DNA of 64,000 nt from Bacillota bacterium (GTDB lineage: Bacteria > Bacillota > Desulfotomaculia > Desulfotomaculales > Desulforudaceae). Positions 51,009-61,806 of the stretch are shown here, one piece after another. A program made the translations under genes and the position numbers. Within the stretch, counting starts at the first letter, position 1. Each line of letters begins with the position of its first letter. The stretch covers positions 33,363 through 97,362 of the forward strand of contig JBFLXL010000008.1 of assembly GCA_040757205.1 (NCBI GenBank), written 5' to 3'. The notes below the pieces were generated by a model. The model had not been told where the DNA came from, did not search any database, and was given only the letters and a program-made list of their open reading frames with translations.

Positions 51009-51058
51009 AAGTGAAAGAAGGCAGAAAGGCAAAAAGGGGGACAGTCCCCCTTTTTTTA
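51006..51058. repeat. Dispersed palindromic repeat between recO and glyQ
   Basis: The recO stop runs into GAAAGTGAAAGAAGGC, then a perfect AAAAAGGGGGACAGTCCCCC with a T-run (51032-51058). The edge of the element lies against the AGGAGGGG site used by glyQ. Confidence 0.85.
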
Positions 51059-51070
51059 GGAGGGGTGGAA

Positions 51071-51947
<877 letters not shown>

Positions 51948-51958
<11 letters not shown>

Positions 51959-54020
51959 CCTCGTGCTGGAGATCGGGACCGAGGAAATCCCGGCCCGTTT
52001 CCTGCCCCCGGCGCTCGTCGAACTGGCCGAAAAGGGCCGCGCCCTGCTGGCCGAGTACCGCCTGGACTACGCGGACCTGGCGGCCTACGGCACGCCGCGC
52101 CGCCTGACCCTCTACGTCCGGGACCTGGCTGGACACCAGGCCCCCCTGATCCAGGAAATCAAGGGGCCGCCCAAGAAAGCGGCGTTTGACATCGACGGGG
52201 TGCCCACCAAGGCGGCGCTCGGTTTCGCCCGGAGCCGGGGCGTGGCCGTGGATGACCTGGTGACGCGGGCGGCGGGCCATGTGGAATACGTGTACGCGGT
52301 GCGCGAGGAGGCCGGGCGGCCGGCCGCCGAGATCCTGGCCGAATTCGGCCCCCGGCTGATCGGGGCGCTGACTTTCCCCCGGCCCATGCGCTGGGGCGAC
52401 CAGGACTTCCGGTTCGTGCGCCCGATCCGGTGGCTTCTTTGTGTCCACGGCACCAAGGTGGTCGAGTTCACGGTCGCCGGGGTGCGGTCCGGACCCCACA
52501 CCCGGGGGCACCGTTTCTTAAGCCCCGGGCGTCTGCCGGTCACGTCGGCCGGTGCGTATCTCAGTCTCCTCGAAGAGAACTTCGTGATCGTGGACCCGGC
52601 GCGCCGCCGGGAACTGGTATGGGCACAGGTCCGCGCGGCCGCGGCTGCTGCGGCGGCGGGCGGCACGGTGGCGGACGACCCCGAACTCCTGGCCGAGGTG
52701 GCCGACCTCCTGGAATACCCGTGCGCCTTTTGCGGGCGTTTCCCGGAGAGCTACCTGGAACTCCCCGAGCCCGTGCTGGTCACCCCGATGCGCGAGCACC
52801 AGCGCTACTTCCCGGTACGGGACGGCACCGGCCGCTTGCTGCCGCTCTTCGTCGGCGTGCACAACGGGACACCCGCGCACCTGGACCTGATCCGGTCCGG
52901 GAACGAGAAGGTGTTGCGGGCGCGCCTGGCCGACGCCGCGTTTTTTTTCCGCGAGGACCTGAAGGTGCCCCTGGCCGACCGGGGACCGGAGCTGAAAAAA
53001 ATGGTGTTCCAGGAGAGCCTGGGCACCATGCACGATAAAATGGAGCGCCTGACGGCGCTGGCCGCCTATCTTTCGTCCGCCCTCGGGCTGGACGAGGCCG
53101 AGCGCGCCCAAGCGCTACGGGCGGCGGCCCTTTCCAAGAACGATCTCCTGACCGGCATGGTGTACGAGTTCCCCGAATTGCAGGGCATCATGGGCCGGGA
53201 GTACGCCCTGCGCTCCGGGGAGGCCCCGGCGGTGGCCGAGGCGCTCCATGAGCAATACCTGCCCGCGCCGGGCGGGGAAGGGCGGCCGGCGACGCGCGCC
53301 GGCCTGGTACTGGCTCTGGCCGACCGGGCGGACAACCTGGTGGGGGCCTTTGGGACGGGCGTGCAGCCCACCGGCTCGCAGGACCCCTACGCCCTGCGGC
53401 GCCAGGCCTTCGGCATCTGCCACCTCTTGCTGGACACGCCGGCCTACCTGAACCTGGACGCCCTTTTCCGGGAGGCACACGCCGCCTACGGCGGGCGGCT
53501 GACCGAGGCGGCCCCGGACGTGGGTGCCGAGTTGGCCGATTTCTTCGCGCAGCGCCTGCGGGTCCTGTTCCAGGACCGCGGCCTGTCCCACGGAGTGGTG
53601 GAAGCGGCCCTGGCGGCCGGCCACGCCGACGTCCGGGACGCCTGGGAGCGGGCCGTCGCGGTGGCGGCGTTCCAGTCCCACCCGGCCTTCACCGACATCT
53701 CCACCGCCTTCACCCGGGCGAACAACCTGGCCAAAAACGCCGCGGGCACCGAAGTGGAGCCGAAGCTCTTTGCAGATCCGGTTGAGGGAGCTTTATACCG
53801 GGCCTTTCTCCAGGCGCGGGAGCAGGTCGAAGCCCTGACCGCCCGGCGCCGGTACGGCGCGGCTTTAGCCGCGCTCGCCGAACTCCGCGAGCCGGTGGAC
53901 CGTTTCTTTGACGGCGTGATGGTAATGGTCGAGGACGCGGCCGTGCGGGAAAACCGCCTGGCCCTCTTGCGGCTGGTGGCCGGCCTGTTCAAGGGCCTCG
54001 CGGACCTCTCCAAGTTGTAG
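51948..54020 (+). CDS. glyS: Glycyl-tRNA synthetase beta subunit
   Basis: The 690-residue chain starts [20 protein letters not shown] and contains [55 protein letters not shown] and [18 protein letters not shown]. It ends with an anticodon-binding-like tail (RTNNL-type block [10 protein letters not shown], then [20 protein letters not shown]). ATG 51948 follows GAAAGGGGGTG. It is cotranscribed with glyQ. Confidence 0.97.
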
Positions 54021-54155
54021 CCAGGAAAACCGTGCCCGGTTACCGCGGCCGCTTGCAGGAAAACCGGGTCGAAAGAGCGTATTTAAGATTAGCATTGTGC
54101 ACATATAATCGGCCGTGGCGGAGTATTGGTATGGCAGATTGCTCCGGCGGGGGTG

Positions 54156-54803
54156 ATGAACTTGGAGTTGACCAAACGTCAGGAAGCGATTATGGAAATC
54201 GTCAAGGGCAACGGACCGATCACCAGCGAACAGATCGCCGACCGGCTTTCCCTGACCCGGGCCACCCTGCGCCCTGATTTGGCCATTCTGACCATGGCCG
54301 GCCTCCTGGAGGCCCGCCCCCGGGTCGGCTATTTCTACAGCGGCAAGTCTCCCAACCGCATTGTCGCCCAGAAGCTCCGCCGGATTGAAGTGGGAACGGT
54401 GATGTCCCGCCCCGTGGTCGTGCGGGACGATTCGTCGACCCACGACGCCATCGTGGCCATGTTCCTGGAGGACTGCGGCACGCTGTTCGTCGTCGATGAG
54501 CAGGGTTTCCTGCAGGGAGTCGTGTCCCGCAAGGACCTCTTGAAACAGAACATGGGCGGGCCGCAAGACTTACAGAAACTGCCGGTCGGGATCGTGATGA
54601 CCCGGATGCCGAACATCGTCACGGTGGAGGCCGGGGACTCGGTCTGGACCGCGGCCAAAAAACTGGTGGTGCACGAGGTGGACGCCGTGCCGGTGACCCG
54701 GCGGGCGGCCAAGCCGGACGGAAAGGACGGCCTGCAAGTGGTTGGACGTTTAAGCAAGACAAACATTGCCCGGCTCTTCGTCGAACTCGGAGAGAGTACG
54801 TAA
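54156..54803 (+). CDS. ccpN: CcpN-type HTH/CBS transcriptional repressor
   Basis: A short winged helix (LTKRQEAIMEIVKGNGPITS, ADRLSLTRATLRPDLAIL) is followed by two CBS domains (VGTVMSRPVVVRDDSSTHDA, VMTRMPNIVTVEAGDSVWTA). CcpN represses gluconeogenic genes in Bacillus and senses nucleotides through its CBS pair. ATG 54156 follows GGGGGTG. It is directly followed by the PPDK/PEP-synthase regulator gene, the same pair as Bacillus ccpN-yqfL. Confidence 0.92.
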   Translation: MNLELTKRQEAIMEIVKGNGPITSEQIADRLSLTRATLRPDLAILTMAGLLEARPRVGYFYSGKSPNRIVAQKLRRIEVGTVMSRPVVVRDDSSTHDAIVAMFLEDCGTLFVVDEQGFLQGVVSRKDLLKQNMGGPQDLQKLPVGIVMTRMPNIVTVEAGDSVWTAAKKLVVHEVDAVPVTRRAAKPDGKDGLQVVGRLSKTNIARLFVELGEST

Positions 54804-54817
54804 AGGAGGAGTTTGCG

Positions 54818-55654
54818 ATCGTTGATCCAGAGCACACCCGCCCGGTGGTCTATGTGGTTTCCGATTCGGTCGGGGAAACGGCCGAGATGGTCACCCGGGC
54901 GGCGGTCAGCCAGTTCAACCACGGACAACTGGAGATCAGGCGGGTGCCGTACCTAAACGAGCCGGAGGATGTCCGCGAAATCGTGGAAGAGGCCGCCGGT
55001 TTCCCCAGCATCATCGTGTTCACGCTGGTGCAGCCGAACCTGCGCGAGATTCTGGTGCAGGAGGCCGCCACCCGGAACATCAAGGCCGTGGACGTCATGG
55101 GCCCGCTTATCGAGGCCATGGGGACGATCACCACCAACGCGCCGCGCTTGGAACCGGGCCTGATGCGCAAAGTGGACGAGGAGTACTTCCGGCGGGTGGA
55201 GGCCATTGAATTCGCGGTGAAGTACGACGACGGCAAGGACCCCCGCGGCATCATCCAGGCCGATCTGGTGGTGCTTGGCGTGTCCCGCACCGGCAAGACC
55301 CCGCTCTGCATGTACCTCGCCCATAAGCGGATCAAGGTGGCCAACATCCCGCTGGTCCCGGAGGTGGCCCCGCCGGATGAGATTTTCACTCTTCCGCCGC
55401 ACCGGCTGATCGGGCTGAATGTCAACCCGCAGCAGTTGGTGGAGATTCGCCGGGAGCGCCTGAAAGCCCTGGGGCTGCCGGCGGACGCCGGCTACGCGAG
55501 CACTGAGCGGGTGTTGAAAGAGTTGGCGCACGCGCGTAAGATCTTCCAGCGTTCCGGCTGTTCCGTGATCGACGTCACCAACAGGGCGGTCGAGGAAACC
55601 GCCGGCAAGGTGCTGGAGATCTACCACAAGGGCGAGCGCTACCGGTCCGAGTAA
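54818..55654 (+). CDS. Pyruvate,phosphate dikinase/PEP synthase regulatory protein (DUF299)
   Basis: The protein has VVYVVSDSVGETAEMVTRAA, the P-loop LGVSRTGKTPLCMYLAHKRI and the block VPPPHRLIGL-like LPPHRLIGLNVNPQQLVEIR. It is a bifunctional kinase/pyrophosphorylase that switches PPDK or PEP synthase on and off by threonine phosphorylation. The only canonical start, GTG 54845, has no ribosome site and cuts close to VYVVSDS. An ideal AAAGGAGG lies eight bases before an in-frame ATC (54818), giving MVDPEHTRPVVYVVSDS, the normal family N-terminus. I therefore annotate ATC. It is paired with ccpN. Confidence 0.92.
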   Translation: MVDPEHTRPVVYVVSDSVGETAEMVTRAAVSQFNHGQLEIRRVPYLNEPEDVREIVEEAAGFPSIIVFTLVQPNLREILVQEAATRNIKAVDVMGPLIEAMGTITTNAPRLEPGLMRKVDEEYFRRVEAIEFAVKYDDGKDPRGIIQADLVVLGVSRTGKTPLCMYLAHKRIKVANIPLVPEVAPPDEIFTLPPHRLIGLNVNPQQLVEIRRERLKALGLPADAGYASTERVLKELAHARKIFQRSGCSVIDVTNRAVEETAGKVLEIYHKGERYRSE

Positions 55655-55657
55655 CCG

Positions 55658-56275
55658 ATGAATGCGCTGCGCCTGTTCTGGGCCGTGAATCCGCCCGGCG
55701 GCTTGAAGGCCGAGCTTGGCCGGTTTCAGTCCGGGCTGCAAAATTTGCCCGTGGACATGAAATGGGTGGAGCAGGAAAACCTGCACCTGACGGTGAAGTT
55801 TTTGGGTGGAGTTGACTGTTCCGTGGTGCCGGTCCTGACCCGGGCTGTTTCCGGAAGCGTGTCGGGCCTGGCGCCGTTTACGCTGGAGTTGGCGGGGTGG
55901 GGCACCTTCGGCCGCCCGCCGCGCGTGCTCTGGATCGGCGTGGGGGGCGCGCTGGAACGTTTCCGGGAGCTGTGGGTCCGGGTGGACCGGGTGCTCGTTC
56001 CGCTCGGCTTCCCGGCGGAGAAATCTTTTTCGCCGCACCTGACCCTGGGACGCCTGCGGTCGGCCCGGAACGCGGCCGTCCTGCGGGAACGCGCCCAAAC
56101 CCTAGCCGCGGCGCGTGGCTCTTGGGGCAGTTTTACGGTCGACCGGGTGGACCTGATGCAGAGCACCTTAACCCGTGAAGGCCCGGTATACCGGGTGGTT
56201 GCGACGGTTCCCCTGAGCGGCGGCTCAGGGCAGAACCAGTCTAGGAGAGTGCTGCAAAACCAGAAATCGTTCTAA
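55658..56275 (+). CDS. thpR: RNA 2',3'-cyclic phosphodiesterase (LigT/ThpR)
   Basis: Two HxT motifs, ENLHLTVKFLG and FSPHLTLGRLR, give the 2H phosphoesterase active site. The start ALRLFWAVNPP matches the family. ThpR opens 2',3'-cyclic phosphates on RNA. ATG three bases after the previous stop, so it is in the same operon. The last ~12 residues (SRRVLQNQKSF) are encoded by a CTAG-bounded element that begins at 56241. Confidence 0.92.
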   Translation: MNALRLFWAVNPPGGLKAELGRFQSGLQNLPVDMKWVEQENLHLTVKFLGGVDCSVVPVLTRAVSGSVSGLAPFTLELAGWGTFGRPPRVLWIGVGGALERFRELWVRVDRVLVPLGFPAEKSFSPHLTLGRLRSARNAAVLRERAQTLAAARGSWGSFTVDRVDLMQSTLTREGPVYRVVATVPLSGGSGQNQSRRVLQNQKSF

Positions 56276-56407
56276 ACGCTTGGAGGCCGCGAAAAACAAG
56301 CATGGCGCGAAAGGTGAAGCCGGACGGCGCGGAGCGTACTGGGTGGTACGTGAGCACCGGACGGCGAGCCTGACAAAGCCAGGCGCAGTTTTGCAGCGGT
56401 CTCCTAG
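56241..56407 (+). mobile_element. CTAG-bounded inverted-repeat element, copy C (167 bp)
   Basis: The ends CTAGGAGAGTGCTGCAAAAC and TTTTGCAGCGGTCTCCTAG match the other copies. It keeps the central GGAGCGTACTGGGTGG segment that copy B lacks but has lost part of the left interior present in copy A. It overlaps the 3' end of thpR. Confidence 0.8.
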
Positions 56408-56429
56408 AACCAGGAGGCGAGGGATTGCC

Positions 56430-57050
56430 ATGCTGATAGTGGCCATAAACGGCAGCCCGCGAAAGGACGGTAACACCGCCTATCTGCTGAAGGCCGCGCT
56501 GGATGAGGCGGCGTCCCTGGGTGTGCGAACCGCCTACATCCAGGCTTCGGAGATAATCAAACAAGCCAGAATCCCGTTCTGCGCGCACTGCTCGACGCCC
56601 TGCAAGGGTGTGTGCTATGAAGGGACCGCCTTGGCGGGGACCCTGGACCTGCTACGCGAGGCCGACGGGGTGATCCTGGGGAGCCCGGTCTATTTCGCCA
56701 CCGTTTCGGGTCAGCTCAAAGCGTTCTGGGACAAAACCCGCCGGCTGCGCCAGGACTTCGCGCTGCTGGACGTGGTGGGCGGGGCCGTGGTCACCGGCGC
56801 TTCCCGGTTCGGGGGCCAGGAGACCACCGTCCGCGCGCTGCACGATATGATGCTGACTCAGGGGATGACGATCGTCGGTGACGGGCACTTGAGCGGAGAC
56901 CCCGGACACCAGGGCGCCTGCGCCCAGAAGCCCGCCCAGGAGGATCCCCAGGTGGATAAACGGATGCGCCTGCTGGTGCGCCGGGTGGTGGAGGTGGCCC
57001 GGGCGACGGCCGAGCTGCGCCGGGCAGCCCGAACAGCCGCTAAGGGTTGA
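56430..57050 (+). CDS. NADPH-dependent FMN reductase family protein
   Basis: MLIVAINGSPRKDGNTAYLL is the flavodoxin-like FMN site. CAHCSTPCKGVCYEGTALAG is a cysteine-rich loop seen in iron-sulfur flavoproteins, and GVILGSPVYFATVSGQLKAF follows. The Cys pattern could hold a cluster, so an iron-sulfur flavoprotein is possible. ATG 56430 follows AGGAGG at loose spacing. The gene begins 23 bases after a CTAG-bounded element and ends at a strong terminator. Confidence 0.85.
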   Translation: MLIVAINGSPRKDGNTAYLLKAALDEAASLGVRTAYIQASEIIKQARIPFCAHCSTPCKGVCYEGTALAGTLDLLREADGVILGSPVYFATVSGQLKAFWDKTRRLRQDFALLDVVGGAVVTGASRFGGQETTVRALHDMMLTQGMTIVGDGHLSGDPGHQGACAQKPAQEDPQVDKRMRLLVRRVVEVARATAELRRAARTAAKG

Positions 57051-57057
57051 GTAAGCT

Positions 57058-57086
57058 CCCCGGGCCCCGGTGGCCCGGGGTTTTTT
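57058..57086 (+). terminator. Intrinsic terminator
   Basis: CCCCGGGCC pairs perfectly with GGCCCGGGG around a five-base loop and is followed by six T residues, eight bases after the FMN reductase stop. Confidence 0.9.
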
Positions 57087-57118
57087 GTCGGGCAAAAAGG
57101 AAAAGGGGGCGGGCACCC

Positions 57119-58141
57119 TTGCGAAAAGCCGAACTGCGCAACCGGACCGAAATATGGGAGCGGGAAAGACTCTCGCCCTACGCCTCCTGCAGCGCCGCCA
57201 GCCGGGGGCGGGAGCGCCCGGAAGAGGAGTGCGACGTGCGGACCGCCTTCCAGCGGGACCGGGACCGGATCATCCACTCCAAAAGCTTCCGCCGGTTGAA
57301 GCACAAGACCCAGGTGTTCATCATCCCGGAGGGCGACCACTTCCGGACGCGCCTGACGCACACCCTGGAAGTGGCTCAGATCGCCCGGACGATCGCACGC
57401 GCGCTCCAACTGAATGAGGACCTGACCGAGGCGGTGGCCCTGGGGCACGACCTCGGACACACCCCTTTCGGGCACACGGGTGAAGCCGCCTTGAACGAGG
57501 TACACCCGGGGGGGTTCAGGCATAACGAGCAGAGCCTCCGGGTGGTGGAACGCCTGGAGGGAGGGGCGGGCCTGAACCTGACCTGGGAGGTGCGGGACGG
57601 GATCGCCAACCACACCGGGCTGCGGCGGCCGGTCACCTTGGAAGGCCAAGTAGTGCGCATCGCCGACCGGATTGCCTACATCAACCACGACATCGACGAT
57701 GCCCTGCGCGGCGGGGTGCTGACCCCGGACCGGCTGCCGCCGGACTGCCTGGAAATTCTGGGGCATTCTCACCGCACCCGGATCAACACCATGATTGTGG
57801 ACCTGATCGATACGAGTCGTGATCAGCCAATGATCGCGATGAGCGTCCGTACCGGCGAGGCGATGGACCGGCTGCGGCGGTTCATGTTCGACAACGTGTA
57901 CATCAGTTCCGAGGCCAAACGTGAAGAGCATAAGGCCACCCACGTGGTGCAATGCCTGTACGGCTATTTCACGAACCGCCCGGAGGCGCTGCCGGTTGAA
58001 TTTCGGCGGCGGGCGGGGGATGACCGCTCCCGTGCGCAGGTGGTGTGCGACTATATCGCCGGGATGACGGACCGGTACGCGGTCGCCGTATTCCAGGATC
58101 TATTCGTGCCTCAAGGTTTCCCGGTGTGCCGCGAACCCTAA
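57119..58141 (+). CDS. dgt: dGTP triphosphohydrolase-like protein
   Basis: The start LRKAELRNRTEIWERERLSP and the block RTAFQRDRDRIIHSKSFRRL are typical of bacterial dGTPases. The HD metal site is in RLTHTLEVAQIARTIARAL and LGHDLGHTPFGHTGEAALNE. The enzyme removes triphosphate from dNTPs. I choose TTG 57119, preceded by GGGGGCGGG. It is followed by dnaG, and this dgt-dnaG-rpoD order is common in clostridia. Confidence 0.93.
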   Translation: MRKAELRNRTEIWERERLSPYASCSAASRGRERPEEECDVRTAFQRDRDRIIHSKSFRRLKHKTQVFIIPEGDHFRTRLTHTLEVAQIARTIARALQLNEDLTEAVALGHDLGHTPFGHTGEAALNEVHPGGFRHNEQSLRVVERLEGGAGLNLTWEVRDGIANHTGLRRPVTLEGQVVRIADRIAYINHDIDDALRGGVLTPDRLPPDCLEILGHSHRTRINTMIVDLIDTSRDQPMIAMSVRTGEAMDRLRRFMFDNVYISSEAKREEHKATHVVQCLYGYFTNRPEALPVEFRRRAGDDRSRAQVVCDYIAGMTDRYAVAVFQDLFVPQGFPVCREP

Positions 58142-58169
58142 AAATTGTCGATGCAGGGCAGGAAATTAT

Positions 58170-59960
58170 ATGGTCGCACCGAATAGCTTATATGGCGGGC
58201 TGATTCCCGAAAACCTGGTGGAGGAAGTGTTCTCCCGGGCGGACATCCTGGACGTGATCGCCGAGCACGTCCGCCTGGAGAAGAAGGGCAAAAATTACGT
58301 CGGGCTGTGCCCGTTCCATCAGGAGAAGACGCCCTCGTTCACGGTGACGCCGGCGCGTCAGATGTTTTACTGCTTCGGCTGCGGGTTGGGCGGTAACGTC
58401 TTCAGGTTCCTGATGCTGAAAGAGAACCTGAGCTTTCCCGAAAGCGTACGGTATCTGGCCGGCCGGGTGGGCGTGGACATCCCGGTGACCGCCTCGCCGC
58501 GGGATGAGAAGTACGAGCGGTACTACCGGGTCAACGAATGGGCCCGGGATTTCTTTCGGGAGCGGCTGGAGGCGGGGGCTGACGCCGGTGAAGCCCGGTC
58601 CTACCTGAAGAAAAGGGGCATCACTCCCGAGATCCGGGACCAGTTCCAGCTTGGTTTCGCCCCGCCGGAGTGGCATGCACTGACCAGGTTTTTGGAACAG
58701 AAGGGCTGCGCGCCCGCGGAACCGGCGGAATTAGGACTGGCGGTCAAGGGGGAGCGGGGTTACTACGACCGCTTCCGGAATCGGATCATCTTCCCGGTGT
58801 GGAACGCGTCGGGCCGGGTGGTCGGTTTCGGGGGGCGGGTGCTGGATGACAGCCGGCCCAAGTACCTGAATTCCCCCGAGACGCCCGTGTTCCACAAGGG
58901 GCAGATCCTGTACGCTCTGCACCTGGCCCGGCCGGCGATGCGCGATGAGGGTCGGGCCGTAATTGTTGAGGGGTACCTGGACGCCATCACGGCGCACCAG
59001 TTTGGAATCCGGAACACGGTGGCCTCACTGGGGACCAGCCTGACGCGGGAGCAGGGGCGGCTCCTGATGCGGTACACGATGGAGGCTCTGATCGCCTACG
59101 ACGCGGATGCCGCCGGGGTCGCCGCCACGATCCGGGGCCTGGACCTCTTGCAGGAAGTCGGTTGCCGGGTTTGGGTGATCAGCGTTCCGGCCGGCAGAGA
59201 CCCCGACGATTTTCTGCGGGAAGAAGGGGTGGAGGGCTGGAGCCGGTTGGTTCAAACGGCCACGCCGCTGCTGGAGTATAAGTTGGTGCAGATCGGCGCC
59301 CGGACCGGCACGGCCACGGCCGCGGGCAGGCTGGCCGTACTGCGGGAAGTAATGCCCAACCTGAGGGCACTGGCGAGTGAAGTGGAACGGGAGGAAGGTT
59401 TTCAGACCGCGGCCCGGGTGCTCGGGCTGACCTGGGAGACAATACGCAGCGAATACGCCCAATTCGCGGCCCGCACTCAAGAAAATTGGGCAAATTCGGA
59501 TAATATTGCTAAAAACATGCATAATATACTTACTACACCGTCCCAGGTCAGGGAAAAAACTGAAACCGGCTTACTGCGCCTCGTGCTGCAAAACCCCCCG
59601 TTTTTGGAGACGGTCAGGCAGGAGTTAGGCGAATACCAATTCAGGGACGCCAGGTACCAGCGGATCTATGACGCTTGGTGGCGGCGCCGGGATAGGCCCG
59701 GTTTTGAGCCGGCGTTACTGGCGAACTACCTGGAGGATGGCGACCAGCAGGTTCTTATGGCCCTGATGGGGCTGGAGAGCCCCGAAGAGGGGAATCTCGG
59801 CGCGGAACTGGCGGCGTACATCAAGGCGGTTAAGCGCCTGGACTACAGGGAACAGTTGCGGGAGCTTCTAAACGACGTCGCCGCGGCCGAAAGGGCGGGC
59901 GACCCTGACCGGGTGAACCGGTTGATGCGCAAGATTCAGGAGATATCCAAGACACCCTAG
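58170..59960 (+). CDS. dnaG: DNA primase
   Basis: The CHC2 zinc finger is [15 protein letters not shown] with YCFGCG. The TOPRIM core has [14 protein letters not shown] and [19 protein letters not shown], and the C-terminal helicase-binding region completes 596 residues. It makes primers at the replication fork. ATG 58170. rpoD follows 16 bases later, as in the conserved macromolecular-synthesis operon. Confidence 0.97.
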   Translation: MVAPNSLYGGLIPENLVEEVFSRADILDVIAEHVRLEKKGKNYVGLCPFHQEKTPSFTVTPARQMFYCFGCGLGGNVFRFLMLKENLSFPESVRYLAGRVGVDIPVTASPRDEKYERYYRVNEWARDFFRERLEAGADAGEARSYLKKRGITPEIRDQFQLGFAPPEWHALTRFLEQKGCAPAEPAELGLAVKGERGYYDRFRNRIIFPVWNASGRVVGFGGRVLDDSRPKYLNSPETPVFHKGQILYALHLARPAMRDEGRAVIVEGYLDAITAHQFGIRNTVASLGTSLTREQGRLLMRYTMEALIAYDADAAGVAATIRGLDLLQEVGCRVWVISVPAGRDPDDFLREEGVEGWSRLVQTATPLLEYKLVQIGARTGTATAAGRLAVLREVMPNLRALASEVEREEGFQTAARVLGLTWETIRSEYAQFAARTQENWANSDNIAKNMHNILTTPSQVREKTETGLLRLVLQNPPFLETVRQELGEYQFRDARYQRIYDAWWRRRDRPGFEPALLANYLEDGDQQVLMALMGLESPEEGNLGAELAAYIKAVKRLDYREQLRELLNDVAAAERAGDPDRVNRLMRKIQEISKTP

Positions 59961-59976
59961 AGAGGGGGGAGCAAGT

Positions 59977-61059
<1,083 letters not shown>

Positions 61060-61064
61060 AACGG

Positions 61065-61092
61065 ACGGCCCCCACATTGACGGCGGGGCCGT
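61065..61092 (+). terminator. Hairpin after rpoD
   Basis: ACGGCCCC pairs with GGGGCCGT around a 12-base loop, five bases after the rpoD stop. No T-run follows, and the hairpin overlaps the promoter of the downstream tRNA. Confidence 0.5.
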
Positions 61093-61105
61093 TCTGAGTT
61101 ATAAT
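61077..61105 (+). promoter_or_regulatory. Promoter of the split tRNA
   Basis: TTGACG (61077-61082) and TATAAT (61100-61105) are separated by 17 bases. The tRNA begins 15 bases after the -10 box. Confidence 0.8.
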
Positions 61106-61120
61106 CAGTGTTGCTATCGT

Positions 61121-61450
61121 GGGCCCATAGCTCAACGGTCAGAGCATCCGGCTCAAGGCAGCGAGTCTAGATCGGGCTTCCGGTACGACTCGGCTGTCAA
61201 GGGCTGCCTGGCGGAGTAATCTCCAGGTGAAACCTGCCAAATTCGGGGAAGCCTAAACCGTAAAGGCACGGTAATCCCGAGCCAAGCCTCTCCGGCCGGA
61301 ACCGGTGAGGAAGGTGTAGAGACTAGACGGCAGGCACCCTTAAACGAGGGTGAAGGGATAGTCCAGACCACAAACCCGAAAGGGGCAACGAAAGTTGCAG
61401 TGGGAGGCATAACCGGCTGGTTCCAGGTTCGAATCCTGGTGGGCCCACCA
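61121..61450 (+). tRNA. tRNA with CAU anticodon, interrupted by an intron
   Basis: The 5' exon (61121-61153) ends at position 33 of the tRNA, and the 3' exon (61408-61450) starts with the CAT anticodon. Joined, they form a normal cloverleaf. The acceptor stem pairs GGGCCCA with TGGGCCC, the D stem GCTC with GAGC, the anticodon loop is CTCATAA and the T arm is CAGGTTCGAATCCTG; CCA is encoded. One pair at the base of the anticodon stem is a T-C mismatch. CAU could mean elongator Met or the Ile2 tRNA that needs lysidine; I cannot decide which. Confidence 0.9.
61154..61407 (+). ncRNA. Group I self-splicing intron (IC3-like) in the anticodon loop
   Basis: The 254-base insert follows a U at the 5' splice site and ends in G, as group I introns require. 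It carries the conserved core: CAAATTCGGGGAAGCCTAA (P region), AATCCCGAGCCAAGC (Q), GAAGGTGTAGAGACTAGACG (R) and GAAGGGATAGTCCAG (S). These closely match the small IC3 introns of bacterial tRNAs such as that of Azoarcus tRNA-Ile. No homing nuclease is encoded. Confidence 0.93.
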
Positions 61451-61455
61451 AAAAA

Positions 61456-61520
61456 GAAGTCGGAAGTCAGAAGTCGGAGGTCGGATACGGGAGGTCGGAG
61501 GTCGGATACAGAAGTTGGAA
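61456..61520. repeat. Imperfect short tandem repeats between the tRNAs
   Basis: Repeated units of the form GAAGTCG/GAGGTCGGATAC fill the space between the two tRNA genes (for example GGAGGTCGGATAC twice). No coding or RNA function is visible. Confidence 0.7.
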
Positions 61521-61545
61521 TCGGCGGTGCCGATTCCTGATGTAT

Positions 61546-61620
61546 GGGCGATTAGCTCAGGGGGAGAGCACCTGCCTTACAAGCAGGGGGCCGCTGGTTC
61601 AAATCCAGCATCGCCCACCA
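61546..61620 (+). tRNA. tRNA-Val (anticodon TAC)
   Basis: The acceptor stem pairs GGGCGAT with ATCGCCC, the D arm is GCTCAGGGGGAGAGC, and the anticodon arm CCTGC-CTTACAA-GCAGG has TAC in place. The T arm is CTGGTTCAAATCCAG and CCA is encoded. 75 bases long. Confidence 0.95.
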
Positions 61621-61705
61621 ATAAAATCAAAAGTTGCGGGATCGGGCGTTACTGCTGAAGCCGGTTTTGCTGGATAATTGCTGCTTACCGGCCGGGAAAA
61701 GAAAA

Positions 61706-61773
61706 ATCTCCGGGGATTGCCCGGGGAGATACGTTGGGGACTGTCGGGCCGCTTTGCCGGCCCGGGTTTTTTT
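61706..61773. terminator. Two back-to-back terminators
   Basis: Hairpin one (61706-61730, ATCTC/GAGAT with a CGGG/CCCG core) has an A-rich 5' flank, so it terminates leftward transcription from the LuxR-type gene. Hairpin two (61746-61763, GGGCCG/CGGCCC) is followed by GGG and seven T residues and terminates the rightward tRNA transcript. Confidence 0.75.
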
Positions 61774-61806
61774 GGAGATGCTGGATACGGGTCCGCGAAA
61801 ACAGCG

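Noticed and set aside
51009..51070. T-box leader for glyQS
   Set aside because: Only ~60 bases separate recO and glyQ and they are filled by a palindromic repeat; no T-box sequence is present.
61456..61520. CRISPR-like array between the two tRNAs
   Set aside because: The units are short, irregular and lack spacers; they are simple tandem repeats.
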